From: Carya illinoinensis
Lineage: Eukaryota > Streptophyta > Magnoliopsida > Fagales > Juglandaceae
Assembly (NCBI RefSeq): GCF_018687715.1
Contig: NC_056752.1
Coordinates: 40,336,501-40,400,500 of the forward strand
Length of the DNA stretch: 64,000 bases
Reading direction: 5' to 3'
Shown: positions 35,071-46,790 of the stretch, one piece after another
Layout of the letters: each line of letters opens with the position of its first letter
How positions within the stretch are numbered: position 1 is the first letter of the stretch
Program-made: the position numbers and the translations under genes
The notes under the pieces: model-generated
Databases searched by the model: none
Told to the model about the DNA's origin: nothing
Seen by the model: the letters and a program-made list of their open reading frames with translations, nothing else

Positions 35071-36327
35071 ACATGAGAAGGTGCCATTTCATTTTGCTTA
35101 TATTGTTTTTGGTTGAATCTTTTGTCAATGAAACTCAAGAAGTCTGATTTTTTTTTTTTTCTTGGAACTATGGTGCCATTTCTTTTCTTGAAGATAATGA
35201 CAAGAGATGTCGTTTGGAACTCAAGTATACATTTGAGATCAAAAGAGCAATTAGATGAGTTTTGCCAATATAATTGTGTTTTTATTCTTTTATATTTCTT
35301 TCTCTCTTTCTTTCCCCTCTTGTGAACTGCATACATGTTTGTGTTGGTAGTAATTTAGTTGAATGTTGATTAGTAGGTGTGAAACAATATCAATTTTTTC
35401 TTTTTACAATTATTTTTTTTACAGCATTCAAGGATGTTCTTGATTCGGGATTTTTCAGTTCAAGCTTGAGTACCAAAGGCCTGGATACATGGGCTTGTCC
35501 CTATAAAAGTAGGTATATAATGTACTTGAGTTATTTAGAGGTAATTATAAATTTGATTGATAATATCAATAGACATAGTCCAAAACCATGGGTTGTATGT
35601 AGGAGCTAGTATTCTTACAAGTTGTGTTGAGGATTCGAGAATATTGCCTCCTGATTGTGAACCATATTCACGAAATCCTCCTCGATTATAGGATATATTT
35701 CTATGTGATAGTTTCCATAATTGTGTAATATACGATTGTAAATCTTTCTATATCTGTACAAATTGTCAACGATTGTAAATCTTTCCATAAGATGACTTTT
35801 TTTGCTTTTACAATTTTTTTTTTCTGAATTCTTTTATATTTGATATTTAGTAATTTAGTTGAATGTTGATTAGTAGGTGTGAAATAATATCATTATTTTT
35901 CTTTTTACAATTTTTTTCTGAATTCTTTTACTATTTACCGCAAATATGTCTCGTGCCAAATACACTTTTTATTTTGCCAGAAAACATTTTTTTCCACCAA
36001 ATACTCTAGTGGGTAATATTAATACTCACCAGTACATTTCGTCATAGAATATAATATTTCTCACTAACCAATCTAATTTGAGTAACTTTTTGCCACAAAA
36101 TTCGTTGGCTATCTCCACTATCTATTTGGTGGAAAAATGTCACAATTTTCCATCAATTCACTAATTAGTGAGAAAAATAAGTTAGTGTCACCAACTTTAA
36201 GTCACTAGTCTCACACGGATAGATTTAGTGGGTAAAGATTGTTTCCTACTACGACTATAATTTTTCCGACTACATGTCCTTGCAGTAAAAATTAACAAAT
36301 GTTGTAGTGGATCAATATATATATATA

Positions 36328-37010
36328 CACTACAAGAAATGAGGGTTTTACCCAAAAAGGGCTATGGTGGCTAAATGCATGGTATCCATGAGAAATACTT
36401 TGTTCCCACGTTCATGGAATAAAATTGGTGGGATAAGTTTTTTTCCCCACGACAGTTTAAACTTGTGGGTAAAAGTAGACTTTTCCCACAAGAACTTTCG
36501 CGGCAAATATTTAGTACTCATGACAAATAATCTTACATCTTTGTGCACACTTGGTGGATTTAGTACTATTTGCCATGAAATTGATTTGTGGGTGCTGAAA
36601 TTTCCATGAAGATCGTTGGTGGGAATTAAAATAGCCGGTACTTTTTGCCACGACAAAGATTGGATAGTATTGCACATATCCATGAGAGTAACTAGTAGGT
36701 AAAACTTATGTTTCTCCCTGTAAAAATGTATATGTCCACAATGACAATTCGTGGGTAAAAGTCCTTTCCCACGTGAAAATGTTATAAAGAAAAAAATTGT
36801 TGTAGATGCCCCTACTTTTTTCCATGCCGTGTGGTGGTCAGTTTTGATCATTTCCCACAAAGACCACCTGTGTGTAAATCTAATGTTCCTTTTTGTAGCA
36901 ACCTATATTTCCATAAGTCCATCTTGTAGGTAAAAGATGTTTCTCACAAAAGCTGTCATCAGATAAAGACTTTGAACAATACATATTTCCCCATGAATTA
37001 ATACCATCAC
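36328..37010. mobile_element. Second CACTA-type terminus, truncated
   Basis: CACTACAAGAAATGAGGG begins 19 bp after the end of the 3.9-kb element and is followed by about 650 bp with many TTTCCCAC, CCACGA and GTGGGTAAAA words, which look like subterminal repeats. I found no matching inverted end downstream, so the right side seems lost. Open frames here are repeat artefacts. Confidence 0.55.
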
Positions 37011-37535
37011 TATTTGAGGCATCTCATTTTTTCTCCATCCACCAATGAACATCCCATTGATATATATCAATTAATATCATTGATTAATAATTTTTCTAAC
37101 CTCATTCTCATATAAATATGAATATATATTATGTATTTAAAATTTTAGACATATTAAAAAATAAGAAAGATGTAACTCTCAAATTAATTAGTGTCTATCT
37201 GACGCATCGTTGCACTTGATTCTTTCTTTTGACATCTATTCGATGTTGCCGGCTGCCGGCAACATTTTTTATGTTTTGCTGCCAATAATGCTGGTTTTGA
37301 AATTAAGGAAATATTTGAGGAATGACTTGTTTAGTTTTGTTGTTATTAGTTTTAAATAAGCATCGTTTGATGCATGCATGTCATTCGGAAGTTGCAATTA
37401 GAGAACATATAATTGGGATAAAGTAACTTCAATCATTGTACCTATTCTTTAAGAAAAATTGTAACTTCAATCATTGCTCCGCGTATGTGGACCAAACTTC
37501 TTTTTAATATAGACTAAACAATTAATAGAATATTA

Positions 37536-37900
37536 AGATCTTGTTTGGATAATGAGATTAAATGAAATGATCTATAAATAATAATAAAATATTAAAATTA
37601 TTTATAAATAGTAGTAAAATATTTAAGTTAATATATTTTATGAATTTTTAAAAATGAGAGAAAAAAATTTAAATTAAAATATTATAAAATTAAAATATAA
37701 TTATAATATAATTTTTATTTTAAGATTTAAAAAAATTGAATTATTTTTTATATTTTATTTGAATATTTGAGAAAGTTCTAATAATTAAGTCATGATTACA
37801 TGAAAAAGTTAAAATTTTGAAATTAAAATATTTGTGTTTGTAGTGTTTTGATGTTGAAATGAGATTTAATAAGATAAAATATTTCTTTATCCAGACCAGG
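37536..37900. mobile_element. GATGAG-type MITE (family A), enlarged copy
   Basis: Starts CTTGTTTGGATAATGAGATT and ends with GAAATGAGATTTAATAAG and TTTATCCAGACC. The middle repeats AAAATATT and TATAATATAATTTTTATT text. It is longer than other copies and may hold an internal insertion or two overlapping copies. Confidence 0.5.
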
Positions 37901-37980
37901 CTGTATGATAAATGTTATAAATTTAAAATTAAAAATGTTAGTAAGACTTCAATATTAAATGAGATTTCAATATAAATGAC

Positions 37981-38345
37981 CGCTGGCTATCTCTGTCCCC
38001 TCTCATGACGGGCGTGTGGTGCCCGTGCCGTTGATTGTGAGCGTGAAATGAGAATGGCGAGGAGCCGTGGGCAAGCTTGGTTCTTGTTTGCCGATCTCTG
38101 CCTTTATGCAAGCCCATCGATGGAATAAATGATCTCTAACTGTCACCGTTCCTTCTCATGGTGGGCTCGTGGGTGCCCATGCCATCAATTGTGAGCATGA
38201 AACGAGAACGACGAGGAACCGTGGGCAAGCTTGGTTCTTGCCCACCTTTCTCTACCTTTGTGCAAGTCCACTGGTGGAATAAATGACAATCGGCGGTCTC
38301 TATCCCCTCTCATGGAGGGCCCGCGGGTGTCCATCTATTGAGTAT
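37981..38345. repeat. 154-bp tandem repeat, about 2.3 copies
   Basis: The TCTCATG word recurs at 38001, 38154 and 38308. Each unit continues with GGGC..GTG..TGCCC, ATTGTGAGC, GTGGGCAAGCTTGGTTCTTG and GGAATAAATGA. GC content is well above the flanks. It is not in frame with any protein I recognise. Confidence 0.85.
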
Positions 38346-38736
38346 GAAGTTAACAACTAACTAATAATCAAACCTAGAGACAATGTACTTAGAAAGAAAG
38401 TGGTTCATACAGTATAACTCAATCACTTTAAGAGAGAAAAGAGACAATATAACATATTTATTATTATTGGATGATTATTTATTGGATTATCCAATAGTGA
38501 TAAATTAACATGACACATCTTATATATATAGTGGGATAAAATTAAAATAGAATTGGAGTATGGAGTATAGCATTATTCCTAACTTTTTTTTTTTTTTTTA
38601 TCACACAACTAAAAAGAGAAGTAAAAACTTTCAAAAAAATAAAAATAAGAGAAGTAAAAGAAAAAGAAAAAAAATAGAAACATCAAAACCCACCAAAATC
38701 TCCAATTCCCGCGTCACAATTACCTCCATCAGACCA

Positions 38737-39531
38737 TCAGACACTAAAATCTCCAATCAATAGCCTCCAAGCATTCCTCCTAGCAACCCGGCGCGCTCCC
38801 AACCCCATCCCAAACTTGTTTTTCTTCGGCACCGGTTTTTGCACCGGTGGGTACCCATATCCTGGTGGAGGTGGGTACCCATAACCCGGTGGAGGCGGAT
38901 ACCCATATCCCGGTGGAGGTGGCGGACCATATGGCTGGTATGGAGGTGCTGGGGGAGCATATAAATATCCTTCCGGATGAGGAGGAGGAGGAGCACTCTC
39001 AGGATATAACCCATCATATGGTGGTGCACTAGGCTCTGCCACTGATGCAGCAGGATATGCAGCAACGAGCTCAGGGGTCATAGCCTTCGGCTTTAGGGGC
39101 TCGCCGGCAGCCACGTTCCCGCTAAACTTGTACGAAAAGTTTAGTACACCTTTGGGCTTTCCCGATGGTCTAGTCACCTGATAACTCACAAACTGTATAT
39201 TAGTGTCTCCTGCAGAGTTGAGAAGCTCTATGATGGGCACGTAAACTTCACCAATGTCTTTGTTGCCACCCAGGCTACGACCACAGCGGAGTTTGAACTC
39301 GAGAGTCAGGAGGTTTTTTGGGGCTGCAGAATCGTTGATGATGAATTTCATCGGGAAGTTCCACGAGGGGCTGGTGCCACCATCTCGGTCAACGTTGGTT
39401 TTGGTTTTTTGCTTGTTTCCGGATCCGGAGAGCGAGACAACGACGTATACATCCATCCTGGAGAAGAGGTACTTGACATCTTTGATGTCTTCGGCAGAGA
39501 TAACATTGAGTTCTAAGGTACTGTACTCCAT
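38737..39531 (-). CDS. SRC2: SRC2-like C2-domain protein with altered C-terminus
   Basis: Single exon, 264 aa. A C2 domain occupies about residues 1-135 (starting MEYSTLELNVISAEDIKDV, with RMDVYVVVSLSG and SPSWNFPMKF). A Pro/Tyr-rich region follows with PPPPGYGY repeated three times. Family knowledge: SRC2 and related proteins bind Ca2+ and phospholipid at ER and plasma membrane in cold and defence responses. SRC2 C-termini normally read like GLGAGLLGGxLGGLLIGDMVSD. Here residues 247-256 are RRVARRNAWR while the overlapping frame encodes AGLLGGMLGG, and LLIGD returns in frame after it. This suggests compensating single-base indels. The protein then ends FSV because of another shift. It may still be functional because the C2 domain is intact. 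Confidence 0.88.
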   Translation of the reverse strand: MEYSTLELNVISAEDIKDVKYLFSRMDVYVVVSLSGSGNKQKTKTNVDRDGGTSPSWNFPMKFIINDSAAPKNLLTLEFKLRCGRSLGGNKDIGEVYVPIIELLNSAGDTNIQFVSYQVTRPSGKPKGVLNFSYKFSGNVAAGEPLKPKAMTPELVAAYPAASVAEPSAPPYDGLYPESAPPPPHPEGYLYAPPAPPYQPYGPPPPPGYGYPPPPGYGYPPPPGYGYPPVQKPVPKKNKFGMGLGARRVARRNAWRLLIGDFSV

Positions 39532-39561
39532 GTTAGAGCTTTAGCACTAGATCAGAGGTGC

Positions 39562-39567
<6 letters not shown>

Positions 39568-39601
<34 letters not shown>

Positions 39602-39612
39602 TGGGGGTGATG
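39568..39612. repeat. (GA)n and G-tract upstream of the SRC2-like gene
   Basis: A GA run (CT on the coding strand) in the leader is followed by G-runs of 7, 5 and 4 bases separated by T and TGAT. On the plus strand this could form a G-quadruplex close to the transcription start. Confidence 0.6.
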
Positions 39613-39886
39613 GGGTGTTGTGTTTGTCAACTCCAGCAACCATAAGGCTCTCTCGTTTTTTCAACGCTCATAAGCCATGACTCATGAAACGAGACTTTTT
39701 CATTGCAGTAACCATGAGTTGGATGGTTTGAGGTGGGTATTATTTCGAACATATTAACTATGGTTGTTGACTTGCAGGGTTCTTTGGTTAAAGAGTCATT
39801 ATATTATGATTATTTGTCAATTTGATTTTGTAAAATGTGTACGTTTGTTTTGGCCTGACTCGGTCTAAATTGAGAGTGCAATGCTA

Positions 39887-40010
39887 TCTAAAGTCATTTT
39901 TACGTATTCTTTATGCACTTCATTAATATGATTGACTGGATTAATTTTTTTTAATATCCAACCAATCATATCACTGAAGTGCACAAAAAAATACACAAAA
40001 ATAACTGCAT
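39887..40010. mobile_element. Fold-back MITE, family C, second copy
   Basis: The left arm GCACTTCATTAATATGATTG mirrors the right arm, whose reverse complement is GCACTTCAGTGATATGATTG. The outer parts pair through TTTTACGTATTCTTT / TTTTTGTGTATTTTT. Matches the copy at 27683-27800. Confidence 0.75.
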
Positions 40011-40560
40011 ATAAAAATTTTGAAATTAAAAAGTATTCAATGGTACTCCGTTAAAAAATGAAAAACAAACTAAAGGCCAATTTAAAAAGCCTCGATTGCT
40101 TTTGCGACTGAAAATTATTTAGTTTAAAAAATTTTCAAAGTTTTTATGTGGTTAAAGATTTTATAAAAATAAACACTATTTATTTTTATTTTAAAAGATC
40201 TTAAGTTTTTTCTTAAATTTTCATCTCCTCAAATCTCACATTATTTTAATATTATTTTCTCCAATAATATATTTTAAGTAAACAGTATATTGACATGAAT
40301 ACATACTACAAAAAAATAAAAATTGTACCAAAAGTACAGCAAAATATTTTATTAAAAAAAAATATTTACACAAAAGGTAAATAAATAAATGAAGCAATAA
40401 AAAGAATTGCACTATTGATAAATAAATAAACAAATGAAGCAGCAAATAAAAAAAAAATCAAAATACGGAAAGAATGAAAGTGGTGACAACTTTCATGCTA
40501 TAAAATGGTGTCGTGGCCAACTTTTAAAGAAATAAAATGCTATAAAAAGTATGGTAACGC

Positions 40561-40885
40561 TAGGGATCCCGCTGGGGGATCTTATTAAAGCATGATCCCG
40601 TTGACATTTTTTTTTCAAGTTTTTTTCGTATATTGTGATTAAGAAAATGTTGTTTAATAATATTGTGAATTTTTTTAAAATATTTAAAAGTGTTAAAAAA
40701 ATGATACAAAAAAAAAACACTTTTAAATATTTTTTTCAAATTATTTTTTTAACACTTTTAAATATTTTAATAAAAAAATCACAATATTATTAAACAATAT
40801 TTTCTTAATCACTACATAAAAAAAATTAAAAAAAACTAAAAAAAAATGTCAAGGGTAAATGAAGGGGATCCCAGCGGAATCCCTA
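40561..40885. mobile_element. TA-flanked fold-back MITE, 325 bp
   Basis: The left end TAGGGATCCCGCTGGG and the right end, read in reverse complement, TAGGGATTCCGCTGGG, pair. The pairing continues inward for about 150 bp (TTGACATTTTTTTTT, GATTAAGAAAAT, TTGTTTAATAATATTGTGA), so almost the whole element is one hairpin. TA at both borders may be the target duplication (mariner/Stowaway style). Related interiors lie at 6020, 10604 and 48790. Confidence 0.8.
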
Positions 40886-40954
40886 TCATTTCCCTAAAAA
40901 GCACTACAAGTACTTGTGGGTCACATCATATTACTAACTATAACAAAGTCAAAC

Positions 40955-41252
40955 TAATGTCATCTCATCTCTATAAACAAACACATATTTTATCTAATCT
41001 CATCTTATCACATCTCATCTCAAAAGATTTTATCTTATCTTATCTCATATCTGAAAATAAATAAGGATAGTGATTTAAGTAGAAATGAGCTGAGATGAAA
41101 GTTAAAAGTTAAATAAAATATTATTAAAATATTATTTTTATTTTTGGAATTGAAAAAGTTAAATTATTTATAATATTTTATATTAGAAGTTATGAAAGTT
41201 ATAATGATTAGATGAGATGAATTGAAATGAATTTGATAACCAAACGCAACTT
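40955..41252. mobile_element. GATGAG-type MITE (family A)
   Basis: It opens with CATCTCATCTCTATAAACAA and carries TTAAATAAAATATTATTAAA, then ends ATGATTAGATGAGATGAATT and CCAAACGC. The terminal CATCTCATCT / AGATGAGATG words are inverted copies. Confidence 0.6.
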
Positions 41253-41497
41253 AAGTCTCTATATATTTACAGCGATAGTTTGGAGTTTGCTATATGAATA
41301 GCAGCACTACAGACAACTGAGCCTCGAACTCGTGAGGAGTTGTGACGCAATGTCAGCCTATATTTAAAAAACCAAAAAAAGAATAACAACCTGCTATAGA
41401 ACAAAAATAGGGCTCGAGAATGACATATTGAGCATGGCCTTCATCTTTGTAGCTCCAAAAACTTCATTCCCTGCCTCTTCCTTCTTTGCAAGCTCCT

Positions 41498-42622
<1,125 letters not shown>

Positions 42623-44233
42623 TTAGAGCATCCTCATCCGGTTCTGTATATCAGATTTATCCACATATTTTAGAGAATATTTTAGGATTTTGGCCAAAAA
42701 CATATCCACATCCCAATCCCCATTTTGCATAAATGTTTTACGGTCTATACAGAAGTTCCCCATATGTGGGGAACTACTGTACATCCCGATCGCTCCAAAG
42801 CCCCAGCGAAATACCCTTCCGTCCCGCGTCTTCTTCTCTCTTGCTAGGGTAAACCGTTGGCCCCTCCCTCGCAACGCTCCACCATAGATTGCAGGTCTCC
42901 ATCGGCAATTCCTGTAAGTGAAAATCTCCATCGTTACTTTCTCTCTTCACATTTTTTTTTTCCTTTCGGCCTCTTTTGATATTTCTCTCTGCCCTCAATT
43001 CTGTGAGAAATTTTTGCCTACAACTCGCTCTTTCTACGTCGGCTCTCTCTTTAAGTACAAATTTGAAAGGGGATTGCATCTTCACTAAGACCGTTTGGTT
43101 GCCGAGAAAGTTGAGATGCTTTCTCACTCATGTTTTATCATTTTTCTCTATTGATCCATTCATTGAGTGAGAAGAGAAAAGAGAGACTCTCGAATGTGGC
43201 TTTTTGAACTTCCTAGTGTGTTGGGTTTTTGGTTTTGAGGAGAATTTGGTGGAGTTTGTGCTTACGGAATGGATTTTGAGTTCTTTTACAGATTTTGGCT
43301 GTGTTGGGTGTTATATTGCTGGTCCAAATTCTAGTAATTCCAGATTCTTCATTAACAATTTCCTTTGATAGCAAATTTAGTTTTGATGTGGTTCTTGGCG
43401 GTATATAATGTTGAAGATGGATTCTTTATTAACTTGACATTGATTATGTTGGGGAGAGCCTTATTTAAAGACCCACTTTCAATGAAATGGAGCCATGGTC
43501 TTCACTAGTAAGCTCTGTAATTTGTATGCTTGATCAGGAGAAATGTAGGATTTCTGACTCTTGTTGGTTAATCCCAATTACCAATTGTTTTTTTCACAAG
43601 ATAATCACCAAACTTTGTTTGACTCAACATTGCAAATTATGTTTCAATTCACATATGTTGCATTTTTTTCCCAATATTATTTCTGATATTCTTTAATTAA
43701 GTTGTTAATTCTTAGGTTTGTCGTTTTCAATATGTCTATTTCCTTTAAATCTACCAACAAGTATGTATTTTCCGATTTTTGGCCAACTACTTCCTGCATC
43801 AATCTGAAGAAAAGTTAGTTTAGTTGGGTGCAATTCACTTGATATTTTGTTTATTGGCCATGGTGCTTATGGTAACTCTTAGATTATAGTTAGTTGTTTA
43901 AAAATGGGTGGTTAGTTGCCATTAAATGTGCGATATTTCAGTTCTATATTATGTTGTAGTTTTCTTAGTTGGTACTGGAAAGGAAAAGGGGTTCCATCAT
44001 CTTCCCTGTATTCTGTAGGCTCTTGTCATTTTCTCTCTTGCTCTTGTTTGTTACTAAGAACTTGTGTTTGAAAAATTAGTTTTTAGGCTTTCTGACTCCT
44101 ATTGGGAATATAATTAGCAAGTGGAGTTTCTAGCACTTGCTCAATGGGTTTTTCAATTTGTTGTCTTTTGAAAATACTCTCACATTAAGTTATATGGAAC
44201 ATTGGCTCAAGCGAATGTCGAGCGACATATTTT

Positions 44234-44436
44234 GTCTGATTTCGCTTAAGTTTAGTGTTGAGCGAGTATCGAGCATTCTAATATGCCTGAGTTCGCTTGA
44301 GTTCAGTGTCGAGCGATACTCGACGTTCAACTCCGCCTGAGTTCGCTCGAGCGCCATGTTGAGCGAGTGTCGAGTGTTCAACTCTGTCTGAGTTCGCTCG
44401 AGTGTCCTGTTGAGCGAGGGTCGAGCGAATACTTCT
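44234..44436. repeat. 50-51-bp tandem repeat inside the Harbinger element
   Basis: Four units begin at 44234, 44285, 44335 and 44386 with GTCTGATTTCGC or GCCTGAGTTCGC, and contain TTGAGCGAG.GTCGAG. TCGAGCGA and its inverse TCGCTCGA recur through the array, giving many small dyads. A partial unit precedes at about 44200. GC content is far above the flanks. Confidence 0.85.
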
Positions 44437-44879
44437 GCTTTGACCAATGACGAGCACACTTTAAGCCTTCTCGCTTCAATACTTGTCACAACACTATTTT
44501 ACACAAGTTTTAATAAGAATATACCAATTCACTCATTTTTCCCTCAACACATACATAATCCAAATGTTACTTAACATGCATCTAAAACCTAACCTTTATT
44601 TTTGTGCTGTGAATGCATTTATAATGTTAAAACATGCTTAGATTGGGAGTGTTATAGCCAGGACCTGTTAATCTGTTATTGGTTCAATCAGCTTGGAAGT
44701 TATTTGTCAGGTTAATAATTTTATTTTTTCACGTGTATGAATGGATGGTGTTTTTAATAGTGCACCAATAACATATTCATTTTCTATATGCTTAGTTATT
44801 GGAATATTGTAAATGTCCTGGTAATATCCGTGCTTTTCTATACTTCATTTGATGTTCTTAGTTTTTTATTTGATTTTGA

Positions 44880-45217
44880 AAAAAGGAAAATGAAAGGCTC
44901 AAGGCAAGCAAGTAGAGGAAAATTTTCAATTCAGGAAGATGAAGTATACTCTTTTCGAAAAGTCACGCGCTCATGAGAAAGAGTTTTATCGCCTTAAGGT
45001 TGAAAAGATGGAATATGATAAGGAGAAAGAGGAAAAAATATTATGCCTTGAGGACGAAAGACTGAGATTGGAGGCCGAAGAAGTAGAACTCTCAAAGAAG
45101 GAATCAAATCAAAGCATTATGATGATGGACACAAGTGCCATGCCAGAAATGCAACGGTTATATTTCCAGCAACTACAGAAGGAAATCATGGCGAGACGCG
45201 AAAGTAACTCAGATTAA
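44880..45217 (+). pseudogene. Harbinger ORF1 (Myb/NAM-associated) C-terminal remnant
   Basis: Reading from about 44880, KRKMKGSRQASRGKFSIQED runs into EVYSFRK, then the frame shifts and continues as RAHEKEFYRLKVEKMEYDKE, a Glu/Lys coiled coil, and TSAMPEMQRLYFQQLQKEIM to the stop. This matches the NAM-associated C-terminal region of plant Harbinger accessory proteins, which help transposase enter the nucleus and bind DNA. The frame change near 44960 shows it is broken, and no N-terminal Myb/SANT exon was found between the left TIR and this point. Confidence 0.75.
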
Positions 45218-45756
45218 ATGTTGATTTTTATTTTTAACAAAAAGTTACTCAGTTTGTTTATTATGTATCAGACAATGATAGATGAGTATATGGATTGACT
45301 AAACTTTTATATTTCAATGCTTTATGGTGTTGTCAATATACTAGATGTAAGAAAATTGCCCATATGAATTTCAAAAACAATTACAAATTACCTTTAATAT
45401 AGTGACTATTAACATGAAAGAAATACGGAATAAAATATGATTATCATTAAAATAGTCACTACTAATATTAAGGAAATACAAACAAAGCGTCGAAATCTAA
45501 AAACAAAGCCACTACTAATATGAAGGAAATACAAACAAAGTGGAGATTAACTCAAACATATTCACTACTAACATGAACGGCATACTATACTAAGGTAACA
45601 TTTCTAATTTTAGGAATATAATAGTCATTGATGTTCAATTAGATCTGCTTGGATCTGATGATGTGCTGAACTGTCTCTAATATGATGATGACGCTGGATG
45701 AATTCCGTAAGTTCAGTTGTATGATTGCGCGAGAGTTCTGAGAGTTCATCAACGAG

Positions 45757-46790
45757 TTAATCATATTCAATGTTCGGACCCTCGCTATCATCACGTTCGC
45801 CTTCAATGATCATATTATGTAGAATAACACATGCTTTCATTATATTTGTTAGTTTCTTCACTTTGAACATTCGGGAAGGTCCACGCATAATAGCAAATCG
45901 TTGTTGAAGTACTCCGAAAGCACGCTTGACATCTTTTCTTGCAAATTCTTGTGCTTTCACAAAATTTTTCTTCTTATTCTCTCGTGGTGATAGAATCGTC
46001 TTCACAAAAATTCATTACTTGAGATAAATACCATCCACAAGGTAATACCCTATAGTGTAGTCGTTGCCGTTGATTGTATAATTGATTGGAGGAGCACGCC
46101 ATTAGGCAAGTTCCGTGAAAATAAAAGATCTCTCTACTACATTAATATCGTTATGTGAACCGGGCATACCAAAAAAGCATGCCATATCCAGATATCATAT
46201 GAAGCAACTGCTTCTAAAATAATAGTTGGTTCACAGATGTGGCCGGAGTACATACATTTCCAGGCTGTGGGACAATTTTTCCACTTCCAATGCATACAGT
46301 CAATGCTTCCCAACATTCCTGAGAATCCCCGTTATTCACCAACCACAAACAAATTGACAATATCATTGGCATTTAGAGATCGCAAATATTCATTTGAAAA
46401 AATATTTACTATTGTCTCAGATAATTTTTTGAGGTTCTCCATTACAGTGTTTTTACCAATACGTATGTATTCATCCATAAAATCTCCAGTAACCCCATAC
46501 GCCAGCATTCTAAGTGCTGTAGTTATCTTTTGCATAGAAGATAAACCGAGTCTTCCGACATTATCTCTTCTCTGGACGAAGTATGGCTCGTAAGACTCTA
46601 TCTCATTTAAAATACGGAGAAATAGGGGGTGACTCATCTGAAATCTCCTTCGAAATAGATTCAAGGAATATACTGGATTTTCTACGAAATAATCGTGAAA
46701 TAGACGTTCGTGCCCCTGAATATGATCATGTCGAATAAACTTACGACATTGGCAATTGCCACAATGCCTCGATGACTGTTCATCGGCCAC
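45757..46790 (-). pseudogene. Harbinger DDE transposase, disabled
   Basis: The N-terminal 152 codons (from 46790) are intact, with CGNCQCRKFIRHDH and the helix-turn-helix type region SSMQKITTALRMLAYGVTGD. After VVGE a TAA interrupts at about 46332. The reading continues with [17 protein letters not shown] (first catalytic Asp) and [15 protein letters not shown] (second Asp). Further stops occur around 46110 and 46010. The last part holds FARKDVKRAFGVLQQRFAI. The family has VERAFGVL here, and the third catalytic residue, Glu, is replaced by Lys (codon AAG). The enzyme is therefore dead by nonsense and by active-site change. Confidence 0.88.

Larger units (their letters stand above)
32399..36309. 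mobile_element. Non-autonomous CACTA-like element, 3.9 kb
   Basis: The left end CACTACAACATATAGGG mirrors the right end, whose last bases read AAATGTTGTAGTG. Both subterminal regions (about 32420-32800 and 35940-36280) carry many short TTTGCCAC / GTGGCAAAA words in both orientations, the usual CACTA transposase-binding repeats. The interior holds a 200-bp CT-rich tract, GC-rich text with broken open frames, and a CCT8-like exon fragment. No transposase is recognisable, so it would depend on a partner. The expected 3-bp target duplication is not exact (CAT versus GAT). Confidence 0.7.

Noticed and set aside
36348..36860. 170-codon minus-strand frame
   Set aside because: It spans the subterminal repeats of a truncated CACTA-type end, and the repeated CCCAC/GTGGG words account for it.
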